From contig CAYWXT010000070.1 in the NCBI GenBank assembly GCA_964462125.1, positions 1 through 22,950 of the forward strand: 22,950 nucleotides of DNA, written 5' to 3'. Below, one piece after another: positions 9,459 to 17,141 of the stretch (positions within the stretch are counted from its first letter, which is position 1; each line of letters starts with the position of its first letter). This stretch comes from JAWLFY01 sp964462125 (GTDB lineage Bacteria; Planctomycetota; Planctomycetia; Pirellulales; Pirellulaceae). Made by a program: the position numbers and the translations under genes. The notes beneath the pieces were generated by a model, which searched no databases, was not told where the DNA came from, and saw only the letters and a program-made list of their open reading frames with translations.

Positions 9459-10997
9459 ATGTCGATCGGACGACCCTCCCTTGTTTGTTTGCCCCTGATC
9501 GCCCTGGTGCTGGCCGCCGGCGATGCCCAGGCGTGCTGGCTGACGAACTGGCTGTTCGGTCGCCGCCCTGCCGCCGTGGCAGGCGCTGCGCCGGTTGCTG
9601 CTGCCCCCCTCGTCGCTGGCTACACCCCGGTCCAGTCGTCGGCATTTGTCGACAACGCCAATGTCTACACCGGGATGCCACCGACGACCAGTTCCCCCGT
9701 GGTCGTGGGGCGTGCCCCAGTGATGACCGGAGGTTCCCCCACAGCGCTTCCCCTGGTCCAAACCCGGCGGCCGATGGCCAATGCCAATCGTGTCCCATTG
9801 GCGGGATCGATCCGTGGATTGGCGACTCCCTCCAATGCATTCTACGGGACCGGCAACCAATACCCGACCAATCCGCAGCTTTCCGGTACCAGCCCGGCGA
9901 GCCCGCAGCTCAGCGGCACGGCGGCGGCCGCGGGGGGCCAGCCTCTGCAGTCGACCGCGGCGCCGACCTCCCAAGTATTGCCTGTCGTCCCGGTCGCCCC
10001 GCCGCCTCGCCGCGGCGGCTTGGCCAGGTTCTTCGGGGCGTTGCTCGGTACGAACTACCGAACGTCGTACTACGCCGCCCCGGTTACCGTCTACCAACCG
10101 GTGACGACCGTCGACCCGGTCTCCGGGACCACCGTCACGGTCCAACAACCATGTACCTCGACCGTCCAACGGTTGCAGCAAACCCCGGTTCGAAGCTTGG
10201 TCGCTCCCCAGGCCCCGGCCGCAGCCCCAGCGGCACCGCCGGTGAGCAGCTGCCCCGCCCCGGCTGCCATGGGCTCTCCTCTCCAGCAATACGGCGCTCC
10301 GCCCACAACCGCTCCCGCTCCCCAACCCGGTATGGCTCCCCAACCCGGTATGGCTCCCCAACCCGGTGCTGCGCCAGCGAATGGTTCCCCTCCGAGCGCC
10401 GGTTCCCCCGGCGATCAGACACCTGTGCCGCCACCACAATTGGACTCTGCTCGCCCGTCATTCGAGACTCCCAGCCAATCGAACCGTCAGCCCTCGACCG
10501 AGAACGGCAATGGCACCAACGGCAATGGTAGCAACGGCGTGGACGCGGGATCCTCCAACGGATCAGGCACGCGTTACCAGGGCCCGATCCGAAACGACGC
10601 CGGTGGCTTGAACTCCAACAGCCCCAATCGGGGCGAGGCGACGCTCAACAGGAATAACAGCGCCGCGGCCCGTCGGTCAGCGTCGCCGAGCGAAACCGTG
10701 GGACAACGACAGACCGCGCGCCCGATCCCCGCCCCCGAGGACGACGACTCGTACCCGAGCACGCGCTCTGCCCCGACGCGAGAACATGCCCCGACGCGGG
10801 AACAGGCGGTGCCAGCAACGGAAAATCGGTCGAACGACAACCTCCCACGCTTGTCGGCTCCGGTCCGCGAAGCCTCCCTGATCCGAGAACGCTCAAGCCG
10901 TCCATCGCCGGCGACGCCGAGCCAGGCCTCTGCGACGCCGAGCCAGGAAATCGGGAAGCCGCCTCAGGAATCTGGCTGGTACACCCCCAGCCGCTGA
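9459..10997 (+). CDS. Exported Pro/Ser/Ala-rich low-complexity protein
   Basis: This is a 512-residue protein of unknown function. From the ATG at 9459 it begins with a signal peptide (MSIGRPSLVCLPLIALVLAAGDAQA) directly followed by CWLTNWLFGRRP. The AQA-C junction fits signal peptidase I; it is not a good lipobox, although a lipid-modified Cys cannot be excluded. A GTG at 9423 would add 12 charged residues and is less likely. A short ordered patch (RRGGLARFFGALLGTNYRTSYYAAPVTVYQPVTTVDPVSGTTVTV, quoted only as its key parts GLARFFGALLGTNYRTSYY and VDPVSGTTVTV) occurs near residues 185-230. The rest is Pro-, Ser-, Ala- and Gln-rich with APQPGM repeats, an Asn/Gly-rich block and a TREHA/TREQA repeat. 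An envelope or surface role is inferred from export and disorder only. Confidence 0.85.
   Translation: MSIGRPSLVCLPLIALVLAAGDAQACWLTNWLFGRRPAAVAGAAPVAAAPLVAGYTPVQSSAFVDNANVYTGMPPTTSSPVVVGRAPVMTGGSPTALPLVQTRRPMANANRVPLAGSIRGLATPSNAFYGTGNQYPTNPQLSGTSPASPQLSGTAAAAGGQPLQSTAAPTSQVLPVVPVAPPPRRGGLARFFGALLGTNYRTSYYAAPVTVYQPVTTVDPVSGTTVTVQQPCTSTVQRLQQTPVRSLVAPQAPAAAPAAPPVSSCPAPAAMGSPLQQYGAPPTTAPAPQPGMAPQPGMAPQPGAAPANGSPPSAGSPGDQTPVPPPQLDSARPSFETPSQSNRQPSTENGNGTNGNGSNGVDAGSSNGSGTRYQGPIRNDAGGLNSNSPNRGEATLNRNNSAAARRSASPSETVGQRQTARPIPAPEDDDSYPSTRSAPTREHAPTREQAVPATENRSNDNLPRLSAPVREASLIRERSSRPSPATPSQASATPSQEIGKPPQESGWYTPSR
10317..10367 (+). repeat. 18-bp tandem repeat encoding APQPGM
   Basis: Two full copies and one nearly full copy of an 18-bp unit (GCTCCCCAACCCGGTATG) lie in tandem inside the exported Pro-rich gene, encoding APQPGM-APQPGM-APQPGA. 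The copies are almost identical at the DNA level, which indicates a recent expansion. Copy number could vary between strains without changing frame. Confidence 0.9.
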
Positions 10998-11141
10998 CGG
11001 TGGGTACGCGATTTTCTCGCTGGGGCACCACCGCCGTCTCGTGCGTCCTACGGCACCGCGACGGCCCCTCTGCCTGCCACGGAACCGGCCGCACCGCAGA
11101 GGTCGCAGAGACTTCTGGCCGCCGGAACGCTCGAGGCGCGG

Positions 11142-12953
11142 CTAAGATTCGTCGCTTCCCTCGCCTGTGGCTTCGATCCAGGCCTCGACGCGTTGTTCCA
11201 GCAGCGGCAGGGGGATCGCGCCGGCCTCAAGCACGCGGTCGTGAAACGCCCGCACGTCGAACTGCTGGCCGAGGCGTCGCTCGGCGTCGTTTCGCAACCG
11301 TGTGATCGTCAATTCTCCCGCCTTGTACGCCAAAGCCTGCCCTGGCCATCCAATGTAGCGATCGATCTCGGCGACGACATTGTGTTCACTGAGCGCCGTG
11401 TTCTCACGCATGAATGCGATGGCCCGGGAGCGGGTCCAGCCCATCGAGTGCATCCCCGTATCGACCACCAGGCGGCAGGCCCGCCAGGCCTCCATGCTCA
11501 GACGCCCGAACTCCTGGTACGGATCTTGGTAAAAGCCGATCTCCTTGCCGAGTCGTTCGCTGTACAGTCCCCATCCTTCGATGAAGGCGGTGAAGTTGCT
11601 CTGTCGGCGAATCGGATGAACGTCCTCCAACTCCGCCTGCAATGCAAGTTGCAGGTGGTGCCCGGGGACCGCCTCGTGCAGCGACAACGCTTCTAACTGA
11701 TACAGCGGCCGCGAGGAGAGATCGTGCGTATTGAGGTAGTAAAAACCGGCGCGGGATCCATCGGTCGCCGGCGGCCAGTAATAGGCGGTGGTCGTCTGGG
11801 GGGCGACGTAGTCCGGGACCTGTCGTAAGCCGTAGGGAATCCGGGGGAGTCGCCCGAACAGCTCCGGAAGCCGGCCGTCGGCACGCTTGAGGATCAAAGC
11901 GGCCTCCTTCATCAATTCATCCGGTGTGCGGGCGTAGAACTCCGGGGCGCTGCGCAGCTGCCCGATGAACGCCTCCAGGTCGCCTTCGAATTCGACCCGA
12001 TCACGGATCGCCTCCATCTCACCACGGATTCGCGCGATTTCCTCGAGACCGGTCTCGTGCAGTTCTTGCGGGGTAACATCGAGTGTCGTGAATCGGCGAA
12101 CGCGGTCGCGATAAAAGTCCCGGCCTTGGGGCAACGCTGAGGCTGCGACCGTGCCGCGACATTCCGGAAGATACTCGTCGCGGAGGAAATCGGTGAAACG
12201 TCGGTATCCAGGGACAACGCTCGCCTCAATCGCTTGTTCGATCTCGCTCGCCAATCGTTCCCAGACTGCCTCATCGAGTGCCCGCTGGTTCTCCACCGCC
12301 AGATTTTTCACCAGCAGCGACTCGCTGGGGTCGTCCACCACGTGCGCCTCAGCCTGCGAAACCGAATCGCGCATGATGATCGCCGGCTGCGTCAGTCCCG
12401 CCTCGATGCCGCCGCGCATCAGCTCGATATGCTCGTCGACGTATCTCCCAAAGTCGCGAAGCCGGGCGATGTAGTTCTCGAAGTCGGCCTCGGTACGCGG
12501 GTTCATCAGACGCGGCAATTCCGGAAAGCTGATGTGAAAGCCTTCGCGGTTGTTGATCGGCACCAAGTGCGTTTGAAACTGGTAGTCCGCGATTTGTCGT
12601 TCCAGCCGCAGCCGCAACAGCTCGTGGTCGACGCGTGCACCCGGCTCCAACGCCTGCGGATCGATCTGCTCCAGTTCCTGAATGAACGATCGCTGGGTGT
12701 CGACACGGCGTTCGATCGCCTCGAGAGTCATCTCCGCCAACCGGTCCTGCCCCCGCGGGTCGCCGACATCGGTCGCCAGCAGTGGTGACTCGGTCAACTC
12801 ATGGTCCCACACCCGATCCATCAAGTCGGACAAGCGAGCCTCTGGGGTGGCCCCGGCGTCGGGCCGGTCGGCATCTTGCTGCGCCCCGAGCGGGCGGAGG
12901 GTGACAAGCAGAACGCCAGCGACCACGAGCGGAGTGAGTGAGCGGGCAGTCAT
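11142..12953 (-). CDS. Exported DUF885-family metallopeptidase-like protein
   Basis: This 603-residue protein is in the DUF885 family, thought from its motifs to be a zinc metallopeptidase though the reaction is not established for most members. The signature is LHEAVPGHHLQ, with His426, Glu427 and His432/His433 as likely metal or catalytic residues, followed by FIEGWGLYSE with Glu459 as a probable third ligand. The conserved C-terminal DRYIGWPGQALAYKAGE segment is also present. The N-terminus (MTARSLTPLVVAGVLLVTLRPLGAQ) is a signal peptide, so it acts outside the cytoplasm. AAGG precedes the ATG at 12953. It follows an exported cyclophilin by 59 bp on the same strand, so both may be expressed together and handle extracytoplasmic protein or peptide substrates. 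Confidence 0.93.
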   Translation of the reverse strand: MTARSLTPLVVAGVLLVTLRPLGAQQDADRPDAGATPEARLSDLMDRVWDHELTESPLLATDVGDPRGQDRLAEMTLEAIERRVDTQRSFIQELEQIDPQALEPGARVDHELLRLRLERQIADYQFQTHLVPINNREGFHISFPELPRLMNPRTEADFENYIARLRDFGRYVDEHIELMRGGIEAGLTQPAIIMRDSVSQAEAHVVDDPSESLLVKNLAVENQRALDEAVWERLASEIEQAIEASVVPGYRRFTDFLRDEYLPECRGTVAASALPQGRDFYRDRVRRFTTLDVTPQELHETGLEEIARIRGEMEAIRDRVEFEGDLEAFIGQLRSAPEFYARTPDELMKEAALILKRADGRLPELFGRLPRIPYGLRQVPDYVAPQTTTAYYWPPATDGSRAGFYYLNTHDLSSRPLYQLEALSLHEAVPGHHLQLALQAELEDVHPIRRQSNFTAFIEGWGLYSERLGKEIGFYQDPYQEFGRLSMEAWRACRLVVDTGMHSMGWTRSRAIAFMRENTALSEHNVVAEIDRYIGWPGQALAYKAGELTITRLRNDAERRLGQQFDVRAFHDRVLEAGAIPLPLLEQRVEAWIEATGEGSDES

Positions 12954-13012
12954 GGGGGCAACCTTTTACGGACAAGCAAACTGGAACACTCCGCGGCAGA
13001 AGCGCCGGGCCC

Positions 13013-13633
13013 TCAATCGCGATCAGAATCGACCACCTTGGCCCCTTGGATCGTCACCGGGTCAACCGGCACATCGTTCATCAAACGGGCGGGGGCCTCG
13101 GGATTGGGCCGCGATTCGGTGGCGACCGATGCGATCTCATCGACGACGTCTTGGCCATCGACCACCTTGCCAAAGACAGTATAGCCATAACCGTCGCCCG
13201 CCTGGCCACGGTCAAGCTTCCCGCTGTTGTCGACCGTGTTGATGAAGAACTGGCTGGTGGCGCTGTGTGGCTCCCCCGTCCGAGCCAAGGCGACGCTGTA
13301 TTTGGTGTTGCTCAATCCGTTGCCTGCTTCGTTCCGCACCGGCGGCAAGGTCTCCTTTTTCTCCAAGTCGGCGTCGAAACCGCCACCTTGGATCATGAAC
13401 GTCTCGATCACCCGGTGAAAAATCGTTCCGGCGTAGTGACCGCTTTCGACGTATTTCAGAAAGCTCTCAACCGACCGGGGCGCTTTTTCCGCGTTCAGTT
13501 CCAAGACAATTTTGCCCTTGCTGGTGTCCAATTCAACCAGCACCGAGTCGGCCGCCGCGGCGGGCCGCGTCATCAGCAGGACGAGCGGGGCGCAGCACAC
13601 AGGACGCAGGGATCGAACGATGCCATTGGTCAT
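13013..13633 (-). CDS. Exported cyclophilin-type peptidyl-prolyl isomerase
   Basis: This 206-residue protein speeds cis-trans isomerisation of proline peptide bonds. The N-terminus (MTNGIVRSLRPVCCAPLVLLMTRPAAAA) is a signal peptide, placing the enzyme in the periplasm or envelope. The cyclophilin domain starts at VLVELDTSKGKIVLEL. Its active-site features are visible: FHRVI with the catalytic Arg74, MIQGGGF with Gln82, SQFFINTVDN (128 on) and YTVFGKVVDG (151 on). The start at 13633 is chosen because it begins the signal peptide and has an AGGA about ten bases upstream. A longer frame to 13906 adds a Cys/Arg-rich segment unlike any cyclophilin. It is divergent from the aconitase gene across about 217 bp and upstream of the DUF885 gene. 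Confidence 0.93.
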   Translation of the reverse strand: MTNGIVRSLRPVCCAPLVLLMTRPAAAADSVLVELDTSKGKIVLELNAEKAPRSVESFLKYVESGHYAGTIFHRVIETFMIQGGGFDADLEKKETLPPVRNEAGNGLSNTKYSVALARTGEPHSATSQFFINTVDNSGKLDRGQAGDGYGYTVFGKVVDGQDVVDEIASVATESRPNPEAPARLMNDVPVDPVTIQGAKVVDSDRD

Positions 13634-13850
13634 CAGCAGAAATCCTGGGGAAAGGGAACGGAGCCACAGACACCGGCTCCTCGGCCATCCATTTTTCCAT
13701 CTCCGCCGGGGCAGGCAACCCGGCAACGAATTCGTGCAGTTTTCTAACGCTGATTTTTCCCGCTCGCAGTTGGAACGGAAGTTGCATTTTTGAAGAAGCT
13801 TTCTCTTTCGCTCGCACGTTCTCCGCTTGACGCTTGGGATGGTGGTCACC

Positions 13851-15812
13851 ATGGGACGGAATGTTGCCCAAAAGCTGATCGGGTCGCATCTGGTCGAAGG
13901 TCGCATGAAACCGGGTGAGGAGGTCGGTTTGCGGATCGATCAGACGCTCACCCAGGACGCCACCGGCACGCTCGTGATGCTCGAGCTGGAGTCGATGGAG
14001 CTTGATCGCGTCAAGACCGAACTTTCGGCGCAGTACGTTGACCACAACCTGCTTCAGGAGGATTACAAAAACGCGGACGACCATCGCTTTCTCCAGAGCG
14101 CCTGCGAACGATTCGGGGTGTGGTATAGCCGTCCCGGTAACGGTGTCAGCCATCCGGTGCACCAGGAACGCTTTGGCCGGCCCGGCTTGACGCTGCTGGG
14201 CTCCGACAGCCACACCCCGGCGGCGGGTGCGATCGGGATGTTGGCCATCGGGGCTGGCGGGTTGGAGGTTGCCATGGCGATGGCCGGGCATCCCTTCTCC
14301 ATGGCGATGCCGAAAATCTGGGGCGTGCGACTGGTCGGCCAGCTGCCCGATTGGGTCAGCGCCAAGGACGTGATTCTGGAGATGCTCCGCCGGCACGACG
14401 TGGACGGCGGTATCAATTACATCCTGGAATATTATGGCCCCGGTCTACACGCCCTTTCGGCGATGGATCGGCATGTGATCGCCAACATGGGAGCCGAACT
14501 CGGCGCGACCACCTCCGTCTTTCCCTCCGATGACGAGGTGCGGCGGTTTCTGCGGTCCCAGGGGCGGGCGGACGACTGGTGTGAATTGCGTGCCGATCCC
14601 GACGCCCGCTACGATCGCGACGAGGAGATCGACCTCTCGCAACTGGAGCCGCTAATCGCGATGCCGACGAGTCCCGGCAATGTAATGCCGGTGCGGGAAG
14701 TCGCGGGGCAGAAGATTCAACAGGCCTACATCGGTTCGTCCGCCAATCCAGGCTACCGCGACTTTGCTGTCGCCGCGGAGATCGTCAAGGGTCGACGCGT
14801 TGACGAGCGGGTCTCGCTTGACATCAACCCTACGTCGCGGCAGATCTTGGAAAACTTGGTTCGCGACGGTCACCTGGCGTCGCTGATTCACGCCGGGGCA
14901 AGGCTTCACCAAGCGGGCTGCAACGGTTGCATCGGCATGGGACAGGCCCCGGCGACCGACGCCATCAGCCTGCGGACGGTACCCCGAAACTTCCCCGGCC
15001 GCTCTGGAACGCGGGAGGATCGCGTCTGCTTGGTCAGCCCCGAAACCGCCGCGGCCTCGGCCCTCACCGGCGTCATCACCGATCCGCGGACGCTCGGCTT
15101 TGCTTATCCCCACGTGCAGGAACCGGAGAAGCCGTTGTTGAACACGGAGATGCTCGTGCCGCCGGCCCCGGAGGACGAATCGCGGCAGGTCGAACTGATC
15201 AAGGGGCCGAACATCCAGTCGCTGCCCGATTTCGATCCCTTGCCCCCGGCGCTGTCGTTACCCGTCATGCTGAAACTGCCGGAGAACGTTTCCACCGACG
15301 AAGTCCTCCCCGCCGGGTCGCGAGTGCTCCCCTTCCGGAGCAACATTCCCAAGATCAGTGAATTTGCCTTCGAAATTATCGATGGCACCTACGCCCAACG
15401 TGCCGGCCAGGCACAGCAGCAGGGTGACGGGCACGCCATCGTGGCGGGCGACAACTACGGCCAGGGGTCCAGCCGCGAACACGCGGCGCTGGCCCCGCGC
15501 TACCTGGGACTGCGGGCGGTGATTGCGAAAAGCTTCGCCCGCATCCACCGTCAAAACCTGGTCAACTTCGGTGTCCTGCCGCTGGTCTTCGCGGACCCCG
15601 CAGAATACGACGCCATCGAACGGGACGACGTGCTGAGCATCAAGGAGCTGGACCGGTTAGACCAGGATCGTGATGTGACGGTTCGGAATGAGTCCAAGTC
15701 CCGGGAGTTCACCACCCGACACAACCTCTCGTCCAAAGAGGCGGAGGTGTTGCGCGCCGGTGGCCTGGTCAACTGGACAAAAGAACGCATGGAGAGCCCC
15801 GCTGCCCCGTAA
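13851..15812 (+). CDS. Aconitate hydratase, short Aquifex/Geobacter-like type
   Basis: Aconitase interconverts citrate and isocitrate in the TCA cycle using a [4Fe-4S] cluster. This 653-residue protein is shorter than the usual 750-900 residue forms. The ATG at 13851 gives MGRNVAQKLIGSHLVEG, matching the family opening; TTG at 13827 and ATG at 13839 are possible but less fitting. Visible features are TQDATGTLVMLELE, YVDHNLLQ, GSDSHTPAAGAIGM, GPGLHALS, GAELGATTSVFP, GCNGCIGMG (Cys357/Cys360, two cluster ligands) and the swivel-domain GQGSSREHAAL with catalytic-type Ser540/Arg541. The odd point is IGSSANPGYRD at 294-304: Ser297 stands where GSCTN supplies the first cluster Cys in classical aconitases. 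It may be a subfamily trait. It lies alone on the plus strand, divergent from the cyclophilin. Confidence 0.94.
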   Translation: MGRNVAQKLIGSHLVEGRMKPGEEVGLRIDQTLTQDATGTLVMLELESMELDRVKTELSAQYVDHNLLQEDYKNADDHRFLQSACERFGVWYSRPGNGVSHPVHQERFGRPGLTLLGSDSHTPAAGAIGMLAIGAGGLEVAMAMAGHPFSMAMPKIWGVRLVGQLPDWVSAKDVILEMLRRHDVDGGINYILEYYGPGLHALSAMDRHVIANMGAELGATTSVFPSDDEVRRFLRSQGRADDWCELRADPDARYDRDEEIDLSQLEPLIAMPTSPGNVMPVREVAGQKIQQAYIGSSANPGYRDFAVAAEIVKGRRVDERVSLDINPTSRQILENLVRDGHLASLIHAGARLHQAGCNGCIGMGQAPATDAISLRTVPRNFPGRSGTREDRVCLVSPETAAASALTGVITDPRTLGFAYPHVQEPEKPLLNTEMLVPPAPEDESRQVELIKGPNIQSLPDFDPLPPALSLPVMLKLPENVSTDEVLPAGSRVLPFRSNIPKISEFAFEIIDGTYAQRAGQAQQQGDGHAIVAGDNYGQGSSREHAALAPRYLGLRAVIAKSFARIHRQNLVNFGVLPLVFADPAEYDAIERDDVLSIKELDRLDQDRDVTVRNESKSREFTTRHNLSSKEAEVLRAGGLVNWTKERMESPAAP

Positions 15813-15839
15813 GGATCGTGCCGTCGGTGCGCCTTCCTG

Positions 15840-15980
15840 CGGAATAGCCCGCATGCCAATGTTCATGACTCGCTCTCCCTTGCTTGCGTACCGATAGATG
15901 GTGACCCCTTGGAGCCCCCGCTCCCAGGACTGCCGGTAAATCGCGGCAATCTGCTCGGCTATGGTCGCTTCCGGAGGTTA
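15840..15980 (-). pseudogene. Remnant of the C-terminal end of a B12-dependent ribonucleotide reductase
   Basis: On the minus strand, 15977 down to about 15855 reads PPEATIAEQIAAIYRQSW followed by ERGLQGVTIYRYASKGERVM. This looks like the C-terminal part of class II ribonucleotide reductases (a '..NLPxEATVEDV..AWELGCKGITVYRYGSR..' pattern). Immediately upstream is an in-frame TAA (15978-15980). The bases before it (AACCT) would give the expected Asn-Leu if one base were restored, suggesting a frameshift. No catalytic core is present in the neighbouring DNA. The similarity is from memory of the family and covers about 40 residues, so the identity is likely but not certain. The tail overlaps only the short gap after the aconitase gene. 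Confidence 0.6.
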
Positions 15981-16007
15981 GAGAGTGCGTCTGAAAGGGC
16001 GATCAGC

Positions 16008-17132
16008 TCACCACGTTAACGTCAGATGCTGCTCCTGGTCGATCGTCACCGACGTTCCCAGGGGTCGACCTTCTCGCTGGAGGACGTCCGCCAACCACTC
16101 GACCTCCTCGGCCGACGGCTGGGTGAGTTGGAAGCGTTTCATCCGCGTGGGAATCATCCGCAGGTGCAACAAACTTCCCGTCACAGGGTCGATCGTGGGG
16201 AAGTACATCGCGCTCAGCTCACCGCGATACCGCTTGTATCCGCCGATCCCTTCATAGTCGGTGATCAGATCGCCTGCCCCGTAGACGATCAGCTTGTCCC
16301 GGTAGACCTCGATCCCTTTGACATGATGCGAGGAGTGCCCGAAGACAAGGTCGGCTCCCACTTCATCAATCAACGCCCGGGCAAAACGTTGCTGCCCCGG
16401 CGGAATCTCATACCCCCAGTTCGCACCCCAGTGTATCGAGATCACGACCGCGTCGCCGGGCTGTTTGAACTCATCGACAAGCCGAGTCATCTCGCTCACC
16501 GCATTCTCATCCTCCTCCTCCATCAGAAAGACCCCTGGCCGATCGTCGCTGGCAGCCCAACGCTCCGGCACGCCGCTCGATGGGGAAGCGATCCCGAATA
16601 CGATCACCCGGTGATTGGTCGAAACGTCGGCGATGAACGGACGGCGGGCCGCCGTGAGTGTTCGCCCCGCACCGACCCGGTCGATGTTCGCCCCCGCCAA
16701 CGTTACCAGGGTCTCCCGTAGGCCGTCATAGCCCCAATCGAGCACATGGTTGTTGGCGAGGGTGCAGCAGTCGATCCCTGCCGTCGCCAGAGCGCCCACG
16801 TTGCGGGGATTCATCCGGTAATGGATCCCCTTGGCCAGCCAAGCATCGTCACTGGTCGTGACCGCCGTCTCGAGGTTGATGACTTTGACATCGGGCGATT
16901 GACGCTGAAACGCTTCGAGCGCGATCCCCCAAATGTAGAAGGGCTCCGCAGGACGCGGGATCGTTCCGTTGATCTCCATGGCCAAATCGACGTAACCCCG
17001 AGCGTCCTTGACGAACCCCTCATGGAGCGTGGGATTGCTGGGAAACGCCAGGATTTGATCGATGCCCCGCCCGGTCATCACGTCGCCGCAGAGAAACAGG
17101 CGGACCGCAGGGTTCGAACTGTTGGACACCAA
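16008..17132 (-). CDS. CapA/PgsA-like metallophosphatase-fold protein
   Basis: This 374-residue protein belongs to the CapA (poly-gamma-glutamate synthesis) family, whose members have a calcineurin-like metallophosphatase fold. Motifs in order are FLCGDVMTGRGID (16-25 core), VINLETAVT (86 on), LANNHVLDWG (126-129 core), SIHWGANWGYE (234 on), VFGHSSHHVKGIEVY (265-270 core) and YGAGDLI. The Asp, Asn and His residues are those expected to bind two metals. No signal peptide or membrane segment is visible, unlike the membrane-anchored CapA of Bacillus, so it may be cytoplasmic. No other capsule genes (CapB, CapC) are in the window, so poly-gamma-glutamate synthesis should not be assumed. It starts 9 bp after the ferrochelatase stop, indicating an operon. 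Confidence 0.9.
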   Translation of the reverse strand: MVSNSSNPAVRLFLCGDVMTGRGIDQILAFPSNPTLHEGFVKDARGYVDLAMEINGTIPRPAEPFYIWGIALEAFQRQSPDVKVINLETAVTTSDDAWLAKGIHYRMNPRNVGALATAGIDCCTLANNHVLDWGYDGLRETLVTLAGANIDRVGAGRTLTAARRPFIADVSTNHRVIVFGIASPSSGVPERWAASDDRPGVFLMEEEDENAVSEMTRLVDEFKQPGDAVVISIHWGANWGYEIPPGQQRFARALIDEVGADLVFGHSSHHVKGIEVYRDKLIVYGAGDLITDYEGIGGYKRYRGELSAMYFPTIDPVTGSLLHLRMIPTRMKRFQLTQPSAEEVEWLADVLQREGRPLGTSVTIDQEQHLTLTW

Positions 17133-17141
17133 TCACTCTTT

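Noticed and set aside
13634..13906. Longer N-terminus for the exported cyclophilin
   Set aside because: The extra residues are Cys/Arg-rich and unlike cyclophilins, and a proper signal peptide begins at 13633.
16008..17132. Poly-gamma-glutamate capsule operon suggested by the CapA-like gene
   Set aside because: No CapB or CapC partner is nearby and the protein lacks a membrane anchor; the neighbour is hemH, so the capsule role is not supported.
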